Shown here: piece by piece, positions 11,857-22,168 of the stretch | How positions within the stretch are numbered: position 1 is the stretch's first letter | Layout: every line of letters starts with the position of its first letter | NCBI GenBank assembly: GCA_905178155.1 | Contig: CAJINV010000013.1 | Location: 548,344 to 612,343, forward strand | Length of the DNA: 64,000 nt | Reading direction: 5' to 3' | From: Amoebophrya sp. A120 | Taxonomy: Eukaryota > Sar > Dinophyceae > Syndiniales > Amoebophryaceae | The notes under the pieces: model-generated | Told to the model about the DNA's origin: nothing | What the model saw: the letters and a program-made list of their open reading frames with translations, nothing else | The model's database searches: none | Translations under genes and position numbers: made by a program

Positions 11857-14800
11857 ATGGTGTGGCCCTTCACGTCAACGGCACTCCTGCCTGCTGGGTT
11901 AATCTTGCGTGGCGGATGTATTAGCAGTCCAGTTTTGCACGTGGTGCTCGCAGTGCAGCAGCGGCCAGCGGCCACTCCGTCTACCGCACCACCGGAGGGA
12001 GACACAGTCTCATCAAGGACGGAACACGTTGCAGTCCCTCTGGAGCCGGGCGGGCAAATCGGGGAAGAAGAAGAATTTCCACACAAGGTACTAGAGGTGG
12101 ATGACGAGGCAGCGTCACCGTCTAGAAACACCATCACGTCCTGGGGCGCAGCAGAGTTTTCCTATTTCGGCGGAACGGCCGATCGGTACAGCGAGAGCCG
12201 AAATTATGAGCTGAGTAACGCACAAGTGTACCGGAGAGAAAGATCGAAAAAGTACTCATCGCTTCGTCTACCCGCACTGAACAGGCCGGCGGATCATTCT
12301 GTGAGGCAGGAAAGAGCACATCAAGGCGCTGGACGAACAAATGGAAAGCAGCACCATTATCGTCCACGGGCCGCGCAAGAGGACGTGAAGATGAGACCAC
12401 ACAGAGGTAGTACTAGGGCGGCAACAAGACCTTCTACTCAGCACGTCAGGACTGCGAGAAAACGGGAAATTGGTGAAACTCGAACGGCGGGGGCTGCATC
12501 CTCTTCGGCCGATGCGCTTCTAGAACTTAACGCAGGCGCGACGGGCGGATTCGAAATAGATGAAGCAGCTCTCGACCACGTCGATGAACAACAAATGGCC
12601 AACGACGTGGAAATTATCCTTGAAAGGGAACTTGCAAGAACCGGACCTGTCCCGAAACCCTACAGCAAGCGCCGGCTCGCCGCCGCCCTGGTACAGAAAT
12701 CGATGGAGGAGGCGGACGCGAGGGCTTGGTTCGCGACCTGGCACTACACAGTAAAGTTCGACCGACCGAATGTGGATCACGGCGGCGGCTTATGATACTG
12801 AAAAGTGGTGCATCTTACAAGTTGAGCCATCAGAGCACTTCGTAGAATTTGTGTTGCAAAGCTTCCCTCCGGACACGTTCGCCATCACCTTGCATGTGCC
12901 CGATGAAAGTAAACAATTCTTGAATTTGCGTCGCAAAAAGGTCGAGCAAAAGGGGGGCTTGTTCTCATGTCCGGTGAAGCGCTTTTCGTGGTCAGAGTCC
13001 GGGTGGAGAGTTGGAAGAGAGTTGGAAGCCTCGCAGTTCTTTCATTGAAAGACCTGCGAGAGGAAGCTTTTTCTCTCAATTTGAATCAAATTGAAAGAAA
13101 AGCTTGCTTTATTCTATATGATGAAACCACCAAAAAAAAGTTTGCATGAGAAATATTCACCACTTCTGGTAATGGTGCACTTGTTTTCAATTTCAAACGG
13201 CGTGCGGCACGTCGCCAAGCTGTTGCGCGACGCGGAATTCGTCCGTGAATTGAATGAGTTTCTGCAGCACGGTGGTACCCAGCTCCAGAAAAACACGCTG
13301 CAGTATCCTGTCGTGTGAAAACGTACCCTCCTGAAAGTCGAGATGTGAAGACTTCTGCTTATTGCACAAGTGAAGAAGGTCTTTTGGCGGTTGTCTATGC
13401 CGCAATGTCGTTCTGGCAAGCTAGAACACCAGCCACGTCTTCTTGAACAATCCACCTTGTAAACCTGGTTTGAGCATGGGAAACGAAACTTGCAGAGAAC
13501 CTGTGGTCATTGTTCGGGAGATGCAAGAACATCAGAGATATCATAAGTAGCTAAACGTAGACTTCCATCCACATGTGTGGAATCTGGTTTGGGTATGTTT
13601 TCGTTATGGATGTGCAGCCAACGATAATCGAGACGGAGGCGATCGAAAAGGAAGAGAGGTGCGAGAAGGATATCAAAGCGGAGGCCGCGAAAGCATACGA
13701 CTTCGCACAACTCGACCCGCTGCCACTTGGACTACAGCAGGCGGTGATTGTCATGTGCGGTTTGACCATGCTGATGGTGCTTTTCGTCTTGATCACCTCC
13801 GATCTGCCCCCCGTGGCCCCCGTTCCGCCGGAGCTGGAGCGAACCTTCGACGCCGCGCTGGCGGAGCAGAAGGCGGCGCTGGTTGGGGAAGCAAAGGCCG
13901 ACGCGAAGGTGTAACCAGTGGAAAAACGACGTCCCCTTTGACAAACACGTCCCCTTTGACCCACAGTCAGGGTGGCAGATTTGCTACACAAGCCCAGAAG
14001 TGTTGGCTGTTCATCCGCATGACTGCAGCTTTGGGCCTCCAGTGCAGGCGTGGTTGAGTAGCTTGCGCAGTCGCGTTGCAACGGGAGTTCCTTATCGTGA
14101 TTCGAGCATGTTGACAAATTCCCGGATAACTACCTTAAAAAATGCTGCTCATCATAAAGCTCCTGCAAACGAGACACAATGTGATGGACATCGACATCCC
14201 GACTCTTGCATGATCGAAAGAAATTTGGGGTGGGGACGAGGTTTTTCCGCAGGAAAAGGCGAAGGCGATCGCCATCAAGAAGGGCGCGATGATCGACTTG
14301 ACCAAAGTGCCAAAGGCGAAAGCCCGGGCCGAAGGCGAGGCGGTGGCGGAAGCGCCGGTGCCCCGCGAGCTCGCGGACGTGGGGAAGAGGCAGCAAGCGC
14401 AGATCGGCCCCGGCGGGTCGTCCATGTTCGGCGGCGTCCAGTCCTCTGCGGGGGCCTCCAGCGCGTTTGGCGCCGGTGGCTCGATGGCGTCATCCTCAGC
14501 GATGGGATCGTCGGCCATGGCAGGGTCGTCCGCCCTCGGTGGCAGCGCGGGTTTTGGCGCCGGATCGAAGTCTATCAGAGTGCACAACTTCTACCCGTCC
14601 TCCCTCCGTTTGGCAGGAACAGCAAAAATACAAGCGTCGGAAAGTGAGTGCAGGTTTTGTATGTAGTGAGGTCACGAACGTTCTAATCTAGCGATCTTTT
14701 TGACAGCTCTCATGCAAAACGATTGGAAGTTTCCAAGCGGCCGGAGGTGTTTTTGAACATAAAAGATTTTCAATTATCAAGGAGCGGGAATTCTGATCAC

Positions 14801-17800
14801 GGGCAAGGAGTTACGACGACAGCTAATCGGGAAACAGACGCCGCAGAACATCGTCAAAACACGGGAGCGGATGATCTTCATCTACATGAAGGAGATAATT
14901 ATGGGAGCTGTATATGCCCCGCAGAGCGGACTCAAGAAAACAGAGCATGCGGCGTTTGATGCAAATTTCTCCGAGCTGTTCTTGGAAAGCAAGAAAATAA
15001 AGGCGGAGAAGTGGAAGCTTCGAATAATTGCGGGCGATTGGAATGCGCAAATCGCGAAGGGGGAGAGCGAAGTGATACACGGGGGGAACGGAGTAGGCCA
15101 ATCCTCCAGAAGAGGTAAGCAGCTCGCAGAAAAACTCGAAGGACTCAACGCAGTGCTGCCCGGAACCTGGTTCCCGACCACGGCCGGCAATTACTTCACC
15201 TACCGAGACAGGACCGAAATTGACCACTTCGTGACCAGCGGGACGCAGCTTGAGAAATTTCGAAAATACACACGGTTCAACTTAAACGCGACAAATCAGG
15301 ACGGGTCGAAAATGTGCAGAGAAAGTTTTGCGCACAAGTGCATTGAAGCGGTATGCGATGTGAAAACCAAGAGACGCCTGCGAGAGGAAGGGATTGCGCG
15401 CCGATTGGAGGCTTATGGTGTGTTGGAAAAAATACCGAATGGAACGAAGAAGCACATCAATGAAGTGTTTCGCGCACGGGTCAAAAATCGCAACTACAAG
15501 ATGTCGCTGGAGGACGTGCAGGATTTTCTATTATATGCCGCGCCACTAGTCATGGGAAAAACCGCCCGGCGCCTCCCGTTCATGGAGCAGGACCAGCTCC
15601 TTGAATCGTCGAAGTGCAAATATCGAATGTGGGCCAATTTTAGAGAACAAAAACTCACGAAGACGGAGAAAGCGGTAGGAATAACCCCGGAACAAGCAAG
15701 ACAGAAGTATTTCGAGGTAGGAAATAGCCCGCTTTTTCCAGAACGAAAAACGCTTCCGATCGAGAAACGGATTGCAGAACTAGTTCCGCAGCTTTCTGAA
15801 GAAGATTTGGAAGAAATCGACAGGCCGATTGACACCGAGGAACTAGAGACCACCATCAAGCACATGGCGAAGGGCGGCAAGGCGAAGGACTTCTTTGGGT
15901 TGTCGCCGGGAATATTTCGCCACCTGGACTGCGAATCCACCGCGATGCTGACCGACGTGATCAACGAAGAAGTAGCGGGTAGAAAAATGACGGAGATAAG
16001 TGAACGACTACACTACTGCAGAGACTTGCCGCTTTGGAAAGGACGGGGCGAGAAGACGGACCCGGACGCATATCGTTTTTTAGTGATATCCCCGACTTTG
16101 TACAAAATGATAACACGGATATACTCGTGCAGGCTATGCGGAGTTTTAGAAAAATCCGGCCACTTCCCGTCAGAACAATTCGGGTTTAGGACCAAGAGAG
16201 GCTGCCTCGATTCATTGTTCGTCTGGGCGCGAATCAAGGAGGACATGGCGCACTACCAGCACCTCCCGCAGTTTAATCAACTAGCGACGCAGCTCATAGA
16301 TTTGAGAAAAGCATTCCCTAGTCTCGACGCACGATTAACGACAGCAGTGGCCCGCTCCCTCGGACTAGAAGGGAGCAAAGGATGGGAAGTCATAATGGCG
16401 AGCCACAGAGCGGCAGTCCATCAATTCGCTGACGGAAAGAAATTCAGTTTGGAACACGGATGCAAAGAGGGATGTGTGAGCAGTCCGCTTCTCTTTATCC
16501 TCACGTACAGCGGGGTGCTCTTAGTAGTACAGGACGAAATGAAGAAACTTCCGAAGACAGAACAAGGGCTGCACTTGTATGCGAAGCAGAACGCGTGGCA
16601 CTGGGAGCGATATGATAAAATCTACGACTCAATCTATGGCGGCAGTACGGTGACGGATGTGCTGCCGTGCGGGCTACAAGGCGCGCCCCTCGCTGAGCTA
16701 AAAAGCGAACCGGAGACCTGGTTTCGGATGGTGCTAGGCCGCCTGTTGTTTGCAGATGATACGACGCTTCTTTCGCAGCTTCCCCCAGAGAAGGTGAAAG
16801 AAATGGAGGACGAGAACAAAAAACGGAAAAAGGAGAAGAAGGACCCGGTCGGAACCCAGGTAATGGAAGTCCTGTCCAGGGTGTTGACGGAATGCGGAAT
16901 GCGGGAGAACACGTCCAAACGAGTAATCGGCGAAATCACAACCATCACAACCAAAAACCTAGGAGTGCAGACGAAAGACGAGGACGACGTGCGAACGAAG
17001 GTCGCCAAGTCGTGGAAGGCCTTCCATGGACTGAAGTCGATGGTCTCAGGGCTCTCAGGCCTGTCCCAGCAAAGGAAGGGAGAACTCCTGATGACGATGG
17101 TGAGAACAATCATGCTGTACGGATTGCAATCGCGATCAGTATCGGCCGGGGAGATCAAGCTAATGCAGAAAGCGGAGAACAAGATGATCAAGATTTTTCT
17201 GGGTATCCCCTTCTGGCAACGAGAAGCCGAGTTCTCCAGCTCGCGGAGCTTGCGGCGACGGATGAAAATGCCTCCAATTAGGACACAGCTACGGTTCTTG
17301 CAAGTGAAGGCGGTCGGGCACATAATGCGGAGGCCTCCCGGAGATTTAGTGCGGCTGGCGCTAATAGGAAAATTCTCTCCGTTGGCGTGCAAGGTCAATA
17401 CCCCGGAAAACGGACCAACGAATGCAACGGACTGGTTGAGGACAGTGGCCGACGTCAAGCAAGTAGACCCAAAAAAGAGAAAAGTATCCGACCACTTCGC
17501 AGAAGTACTAACATACCTCCGCGATAGCTGCAACCTGCCAACGCCGGTGCTGCAGCTGCTATGGGAAGACGCTGAAACCACCAACGCAAAGCGACCGAAG
17601 CTGAACGGGGACACAGTTTACGCGCTAAACAAACGACTCTACTATTGCTTTACCCGCTGGGCTTTCATTCGAGAAACGGTTGAGGACTGGGCCGATGGCG
17701 ATCCAGACATGGAGCAAATATGTGAAGAAGAACTAGCCGTAAAATATTTCAGTGCGGATCGAAAAAGCGCAAAAACTTCCGCTGAAGTGCTGCGGGAATG

Positions 17801-20800
17801 TGTGGCGAAAGGGTTGGGAGCGGAAGAAACAGCGCGACAGATAGCAGCAATCGTCACTCCGGACGGGGCGCCGCAGCAAGTTTTTAAAGCGAAAAAAGGG
17901 AAATGCCCGTGGTGCAGCGACGAGATCCTAACGAAGGAAGAACTGGAGCAGTATCGGCGAGAATTTGGAAGTGACCCAGCGATGGGGTTGCCAAGCTGGT
18001 TAGCGGCGCACGTCCACCTCTGTCACCCGACAACAGGCCCGCGAAATTCAGAAGCAGATCACGAGCGCAGGGACATCATAACGAAAATGAACAAGGAAAA
18101 AGATCTGAAAATAAGCGACAAAATCAGGAGTGACATCCTCGAGCGCAACAGCGACATACTGCGGCCAAAGTTGAGAGGCAAGGACAAGGAGAAGAAGATC
18201 TTCTGCAAGGCGTGCGACCTGATGTTTGAATCCAAAGCAGGGCCGATGGAGTTGCATGCACGAGACCACCGAGAAGACAACTTCATCAAAATAGGCATCA
18301 AAACCAGTGGCGACAAAAGGCCAAAGGGTTCGAATCTGCCTCCAAATGTATGCAGGCCAGAGTACCACGCGTGGTGCAATACACAGTGTAAATATTTTTG
18401 TGGTGCAGATGCAGCCGCATGGAGAACGCAAATCCCGGCTAGTAGTCTTTTCGTGAGTAGATCAGGAGAGGAGTTTATTCGGTGTAGACATTGTAAGCAG
18501 CACAAATACCGACTTCAACATGACGGCAACTGTGTACAAGTTCCTGTGACCAGCAAGCAACTACATCAACTCGGGTGGATAGTCGGAGCGATGAGAAAAC
18601 ACGAAGAGCGGTGCAAGGAGAAGAAGAATAAAAAACGTCCGGAAGAAAGCGAGGAGGAGGTCCTGGAAGGCGTCAATGATGAAGCAGCACTAGTGGCTGC
18701 AGTCCCGAACAACTAGACCCGTTTTCTTTCAAACCCTTTACTGGGTAACATCATCATCATCATCAAGCGGCCGGGGCGTTTGCGGCAAAAAAGCCCGAGC
18801 GGATTCTATCGATTCCCGCTTGATAAAACGACGCAGGGGAGCCGGTAAAAGGGGCGCCCTTCTGAGGCGCCCACCGCCTTAGTTTCTGGCGATTTGCGGC
18901 GCCCAAAAATGGGCGCCCAAAAAGCAGCGCTCCGAAAAAAACAGCGAATCCGAATGGTATGGGCCCCATTTTGCCCCACATTCGGGCCCCGCAAAAGACG
19001 CCTTCAAAATCCGCCATTTCAGAGGCGGACTGAAGGCCAGAAGATGCGCCACTTTGACAAAAAAAATAAACAAAAAAAACAAAGTCCGCCAAAAGCAAAA
19101 AGCCAATCCGCATGCTATGGGCCCGATTTGAGGCTTCCAAGGGGCCGACCCTGGCGCGGGCCCTGGCGGGGCCATAGCATGCGGGGAAGGTTTTTCGATT
19201 CGAAACCAAATGGAGGCCGCCTCTGGATTAAGATTTTTAGCGACCGCCGTGCCGTCGCGCATAACATGACTCACGATGGCATGGGGGGCAGAGAAGTTGC
19301 GTCCTTTTTTGGCGTGAAGACAAAAAGACCGCCATGACCTCACTACCTCCGCGGGCGCGGCTATTATTGGTAAGACAATTTTACAGAGGATTAAAAGTTG
19401 TACTGCCATTTATTTCGCTCCCTCTTCCAGAACTTGACGTCATGCAAAAAGTGCCGAGAGGGAGAGCTAGAGCACCCCCCCGGGCAGCTCGGTAGCGCAG
19501 TCTGTTAAGCATGACAAATCACGGGGAGGGGAGGGAAGAAGATGTACACTCACTACATAAAGTCCGGTGCGTTCGGTGCCGGCTCCGCTGCTTTCGGCGC
19601 AGGGTCCAAATCCGGAGCATTTGAAGGTGGCGGCTCCTCGGCTTTTGGCGGCGGCAGTGCCTCGTTCGGGGCCGGTTCAAAATCGGGCGCGTTTGGCGGT
19701 GGGTCTTCGGCCATGGGCGGCGGCAGTGCGTCTTTCGGGGCCGGTTCAAAGTCGAGCGCGTTTGGCGGCGGGTCTTCTGCGATGGGCGGCGGCAGTGCCT
19801 CGTTCGGCGCCGGCAGTGCATCCTTTGGGGCTGGCTCGATGGCAGCTGCAAAGTCCGGCTTTGGCGGCGGCTCTGCATCGTTCGGAGGCGGTTCCGCAGC
19901 GATGGGAGGCGGCTCTGCATCGTTTGGAGGCGGTTCAGCAGTGATGGGCAAGTCGGCTGCACCTGGGGGCGGGTCCGCGGCTTTCGGCGGTACAATTTCC
20001 GTATGTACTAGACGTAGCACACAACTAGACGAGTAGGTTCCGCAATCACAAATCTAAGATCCAAAGGAACACTAATGCTTGTCTGTAGCTGTACTACTCG
20101 CAGATGAGGGACACGAGGATTGAGTGCCCGGATCATTAGGATGTGATAACGTCGCGTCACAACCATGTTATTTTGCCGTCTTCAAAGAAAAAGATGCCAC
20201 GTAGTACGACATGCTTCATCTTCTTGAAAAAAACACCTCGAATGTTCTATTCTTTCCAGGTGGCTCCATCGCTGCCGGATCAATCGGGATGGGAGCAAAG
20301 TCTGGCGCCCTTGGCGGTGGCTCGATGGCTGGGGGCTCGATGGCGATGGGTGGTGGCTCTGCAGCGCTCGGCGGCGGCTCCATGGCAGCCGGAAGCATGG
20401 CCCTGGGCGCAAAGTCCGGCGCACTCGGTGGCGGCTCAATGGCGATCGGCGGTGGATCGATTTCTATGTCACCTGGAGGTAAATCTGGAGCACTCGGTGG
20501 CGGGTCGATGGCGATTGGCGGTGGATCGATGTCACCTGGAGGCAAATCTGGAGCACTCGGCGGCGGGTCGATGGCGATCGGCGGCGGCTCAATGGCGATC
20601 GGCGCTGGATCGATGTCACCCGGAGGTAAGTCTGGCGCACTCGGCGGGTCTATGCAGATTGGCGGCGGTTCCATGGCCATTGGTGGTTCTATGGCCGGCG
20701 CGAAGTCAGGCGCACTCGGTGGCGGCTCAATGGCGATGGGCGGCGGTTCAATGGCCATCGGCGGCGGTTCGATGTCACCTGGAGGCAAGTCCGGGGCACT

Positions 20801-21310
20801 GGGTGGTGGCTCCATGGCCATGGGAAGCTCCATGTCACCGCTTGCGAAGGCGTCCGGGGCACTGGGTGGTGGCTCCATGGCCATGGGAAGCTCCATGGCA
20901 CCGTCCGCCAAAGCGTCAGGCGCGCTCGGCGGCTCGATGGCAATGGGTGGTGGAGGCAGCATGGCGATGGGCGCGGGCAGTTTGGCGATGGGCGGAAAAT
21001 CCGGCGCACTCGGTGGGTCGATGGCGATGGGTGGCAGCATGGCGATAGGTACTGATGAGACCACATACACATTTTACTGTAAGTATTGCGTGCTCCTACT
21101 CCTTATTGAACACAACTCGAATTTCTACAACAACAACCCGTGATATTTTTGCGCATGACACATCATTGTGCTTTGACAAATTACTTAAAATAGCAGGCTG
21201 CTAAGTATGAAAAATTACGATAGCAGTATAAAACTAAACCAACGCTTGATCCAGGTGGTGGAAGCATGTCGATCGACTCCAAAGCCAAACCGAAGCAGCC
21301 ACCAAAATAG
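11857..21310 (+). CDS. Membrane protein with Gly-Ser repeat tail, paralogue 2 (LINE nested in an intron)
   Basis: Function unknown. Exons inferred: 11857-12789, 13202-13303, 13618-13908, 14253-14572, 19565-19989, 20260-21048, 21255-21310 (971 aa). It shares with paralogue 1 the VPLEPGGQI block, the WHYTVKFDRPN block, the acidic helix, the membrane helix ending LITSDLPP, a MIDLTKVPKAKA motif, Gly-Ser repeats and a MSIDSKAKPK end. Three introns are introner-like (12790-13201, 13304-13617, 14573-19564); three are GT-AG (13909-14252, 19990-20259, 21049-21254). The first two introners are absent from paralogue 1, where the same coding sequence is continuous. ATG 11857 begins a hydrophobic N-terminus that could be a signal sequence. 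Confidence 0.75.
12791..13197. mobile_element. Degenerate introner-like intron (family H)
   Basis: Starts TATGATACTGAAAAG; the reverse complement of the far end contains ATTGAAAACAAGTGCACC, which resembles TGAAAAGTGGTGCA at the start. Flanks CGGCT and CGGCG (4 of 5). Removing 412 bp joins HGGG to VRHVAKLLRD, matching HAGGVLFVAGLLRD in paralogue 1. The right end lacks GATA/CATA, so it is older or a different type. Confidence 0.5.
13304..13612 (-). mobile_element. Degenerate introner, family B copy 4
   Basis: Left TATCCTGTCGTGTGAAAACG with ACCC following, right TTTGGGTATGTTTTCGTTA then GGATG, clearly related to B ends. TSD TGCAG at 13299-13303 and 13613-13617. Removal of 314 bp yields NTLQ|PTIIETEA, aligning with TEQPAIIEAEA in paralogue 1, which has no intron at this point. 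The interior has diverged from B1-B3, so orientation is uncertain. Confidence 0.75.
14745..18763 (+). mobile_element. 5'-truncated non-LTR retrotransposon (LINE)
   Basis: Bounded by an 11-bp target-site duplication CAAGCGGCCGG (14734-14744 and 18764-18774). It contains one long reading frame, a very short 3' UTR and a 3' tail of CAT repeats (18749-18763). The start lies inside the endonuclease domain, the usual outcome of incomplete target-primed reverse transcription. It is inserted in the sense orientation of the host gene, inside introner F1. Confidence 0.92.
14871..18716 (+). CDS. LINE polyprotein: partial APE endonuclease, reverse transcriptase, zinc fingers
   Basis: 1,281 aa from the first ATG; the frame is open back to 14763. 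The N-terminus is the C-terminal half of an APE-type endonuclease (VYAPQSG, AGDWNAQI, EIDHFVTS); the first catalytic half is absent. The reverse transcriptase core follows: FGFRTKRGC, motif A LIDLRKAFPS, motif B GCKEGCVSSPLLF, motif C LLFADDTTLL (about residue 625). The C-terminus carries Cys/His knuckles (CPWCSDEIL with a distal H-x-C pair, and CKACDLMF with two distal His). The frame is intact with no stops, so the copy is young, but without a full endonuclease it is probably not autonomous. Confidence 0.92.
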   Translation: MIFIYMKEIIMGAVYAPQSGLKKTEHAAFDANFSELFLESKKIKAEKWKLRIIAGDWNAQIAKGESEVIHGGNGVGQSSRRGKQLAEKLEGLNAVLPGTWFPTTAGNYFTYRDRTEIDHFVTSGTQLEKFRKYTRFNLNATNQDGSKMCRESFAHKCIEAVCDVKTKRRLREEGIARRLEAYGVLEKIPNGTKKHINEVFRARVKNRNYKMSLEDVQDFLLYAAPLVMGKTARRLPFMEQDQLLESSKCKYRMWANFREQKLTKTEKAVGITPEQARQKYFEVGNSPLFPERKTLPIEKRIAELVPQLSEEDLEEIDRPIDTEELETTIKHMAKGGKAKDFFGLSPGIFRHLDCESTAMLTDVINEEVAGRKMTEISERLHYCRDLPLWKGRGEKTDPDAYRFLVISPTLYKMITRIYSCRLCGVLEKSGHFPSEQFGFRTKRGCLDSLFVWARIKEDMAHYQHLPQFNQLATQLIDLRKAFPSLDARLTTAVARSLGLEGSKGWEVIMASHRAAVHQFADGKKFSLEHGCKEGCVSSPLLFILTYSGVLLVVQDEMKKLPKTEQGLHLYAKQNAWHWERYDKIYDSIYGGSTVTDVLPCGLQGAPLAELKSEPETWFRMVLGRLLFADDTTLLSQLPPEKVKEMEDENKKRKKEKKDPVGTQVMEVLSRVLTECGMRENTSKRVIGEITTITTKNLGVQTKDEDDVRTKVAKSWKAFHGLKSMVSGLSGLSQQRKGELLMTMVRTIMLYGLQSRSVSAGEIKLMQKAENKMIKIFLGIPFWQREAEFSSSRSLRRRMKMPPIRTQLRFLQVKAVGHIMRRPPGDLVRLALIGKFSPLACKVNTPENGPTNATDWLRTVADVKQVDPKKRKVSDHFAEVLTYLRDSCNLPTPVLQLLWEDAETTNAKRPKLNGDTVYALNKRLYYCFTRWAFIRETVEDWADGDPDMEQICEEELAVKYFSADRKSAKTSAEVLRECVAKGLGAEETARQIAAIVTPDGAPQQVFKAKKGKCPWCSDEILTKEELEQYRREFGSDPAMGLPSWLAAHVHLCHPTTGPRNSEADHERRDIITKMNKEKDLKISDKIRSDILERNSDILRPKLRGKDKEKKIFCKACDLMFESKAGPMELHARDHREDNFIKIGIKTSGDKRPKGSNLPPNVCRPEYHAWCNTQCKYFCGADAAAWRTQIPASSLFVSRSGEEFIRCRHCKQHKYRLQHDGNCVQVPVTSKQLHQLGWIVGAMRKHEERCKEKKNKKRPEESEEEVLEGVNDEAALVAAVPNN
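19108..19184. repeat. GC-rich hairpin inside introner F1
   Basis: CCGCATGCTATGG (19108-19120) and its exact reverse complement (19172-19184) flank a GC-rich 51-bp loop. It lies in a block (18775-19400) of unknown origin to the right of the LINE, with repeated GGGCGCCC and GGGCCCC patches. Confidence 0.6.
19565..21048 (+). repeat. Gly-Ser-Ala/Met codon repeats of paralogue 2
   Basis: Coding array giving 'GAGSKSGAFGGGSSAMGGGSASF' family units cut here by one GT-AG intron. From 20280 the units become 'KSGALGGGSMAIGGGSM', some almost identical (20425-20660). Composition and intron phase match paralogue 1, but the unit type differs (AKSGALGG against SSAMGG), so the two arrays expanded separately. 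Confidence 0.85.
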
Positions 21311-22168
21311 CGCCGTGCGTGGAAAATACTGGACAGAAGTGCGCATGTTTATTGATGGCGCTTGTAAAATTACAAAATGAAAATCCGATTCCAACTCTCA
21401 ACTGTGGAAGTGAAATACCTCCGTGCTTCACAATCACCGAGAAAAACCAAATTTGCTGTCCTCGTTGTTACTTGAGGACGGGAATGGACCTCCGCAATAT
21501 TGAGCGTTTGTGGCTCTCATGCTCAAGTTGTGTTGACCGGCATGAACTACGCCGTTCTCCTCCAATCAAGCATCATACGATGCATCCCTACGGATGTTCG
21601 TGAAAATTACCTCATCCTCGTTCAGATTCGTTTCTGTCGTCCATAAACGCCTCATCCTCGTCTCAGGTGCCGTCAAAGGTGCGAAGTCGTCCTCGTCGAG
21701 CCTCGTTTTTCGTTCCCTGAAATCACACAGCAGTGTCTGGTCGGTTTGTGCTCGTCACCGCAGGAGCTGCTCTTCGTGCGACATCCTGACACAAGAATTT
21801 CTGTATCTGTTTCTGTATCATTGTCGTGGTCTGTCGTCCTTTTGCGCAAGTAGACGGGGTTCAGACCTAGTTCGTTGTATTTCTTTGCGATATTTTGCAA
21901 TCGGCTTGTGCTCATCTGGAGCTTTTCCTTCGTGTCAGGTCCTCACCAACAAGTGCAAGAAGTGGAGGAGCAGTTGTTCGGATTTACTTTTCATCACGCT
22001 GTATTTGTTGCAAGTAAACCGGACGAAAAAAAGCCACTACCAAGGAAAATTATTTCGACCGCGGTGGTCTTCTCTTATTTATAATTATATCTGATTTACA
22101 ACACCCACTTTTATTTTGGAAGTCGTGGCGAAGAAGATGTACATGTAGCTGCTTTTCTTTTCGAAGCC
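21311..22168. other. Intergenic
   Basis: An open frame at 21594-22094 is Ser/Leu/Cys-rich with no family features and is not accepted. Nothing else is seen. Confidence 0.5.

Larger units (their letters stand above)
14573..19559 (+). mobile_element. Introner, family F copy 1, carrying a LINE
   Basis: Left end TATCAGAGTGCACAACTTC; right end GATGTACACTCACTACATA, whose reverse complement begins TATGTAGTGAGTGTACATC. TSD AAGTC at 14568-14572 and 19560-19564. Removing 4,992 bp joins FGAGSKS to GAFGAGS without breaking the peptide repeat. The start is shared with family F copy 2 (44251). Without the LINE and one LINE TSD the element would be about 960 bp, and the part right of the LINE is GC-rich and unlike other introners, so further insertions are likely. 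A 12-bp inverted repeat (GTAGTGAGGTCA 14663-14674; complement 19335-19346) flanks the inserted material. Confidence 0.78.

Noticed and set aside
16634-17614. 326-aa minus-strand frame inside the LINE
   Set aside because: Lies opposite the reverse transcriptase core, which has clear motifs on +; no features of its own.
19484-19507. tRNA-like block CTCGGTAGCGCAGTCTGTTA
   Set aside because: Resembles a tRNA D-arm, but there is no anticodon arm, T-arm or acceptor pairing nearby, so no tRNA gene is called.
21594-22094. 166-aa + strand frame before the lipase-like gene
   Set aside because: Ser/Leu/Cys-rich, no domain, no splice or start context, composition like flanking non-coding DNA.
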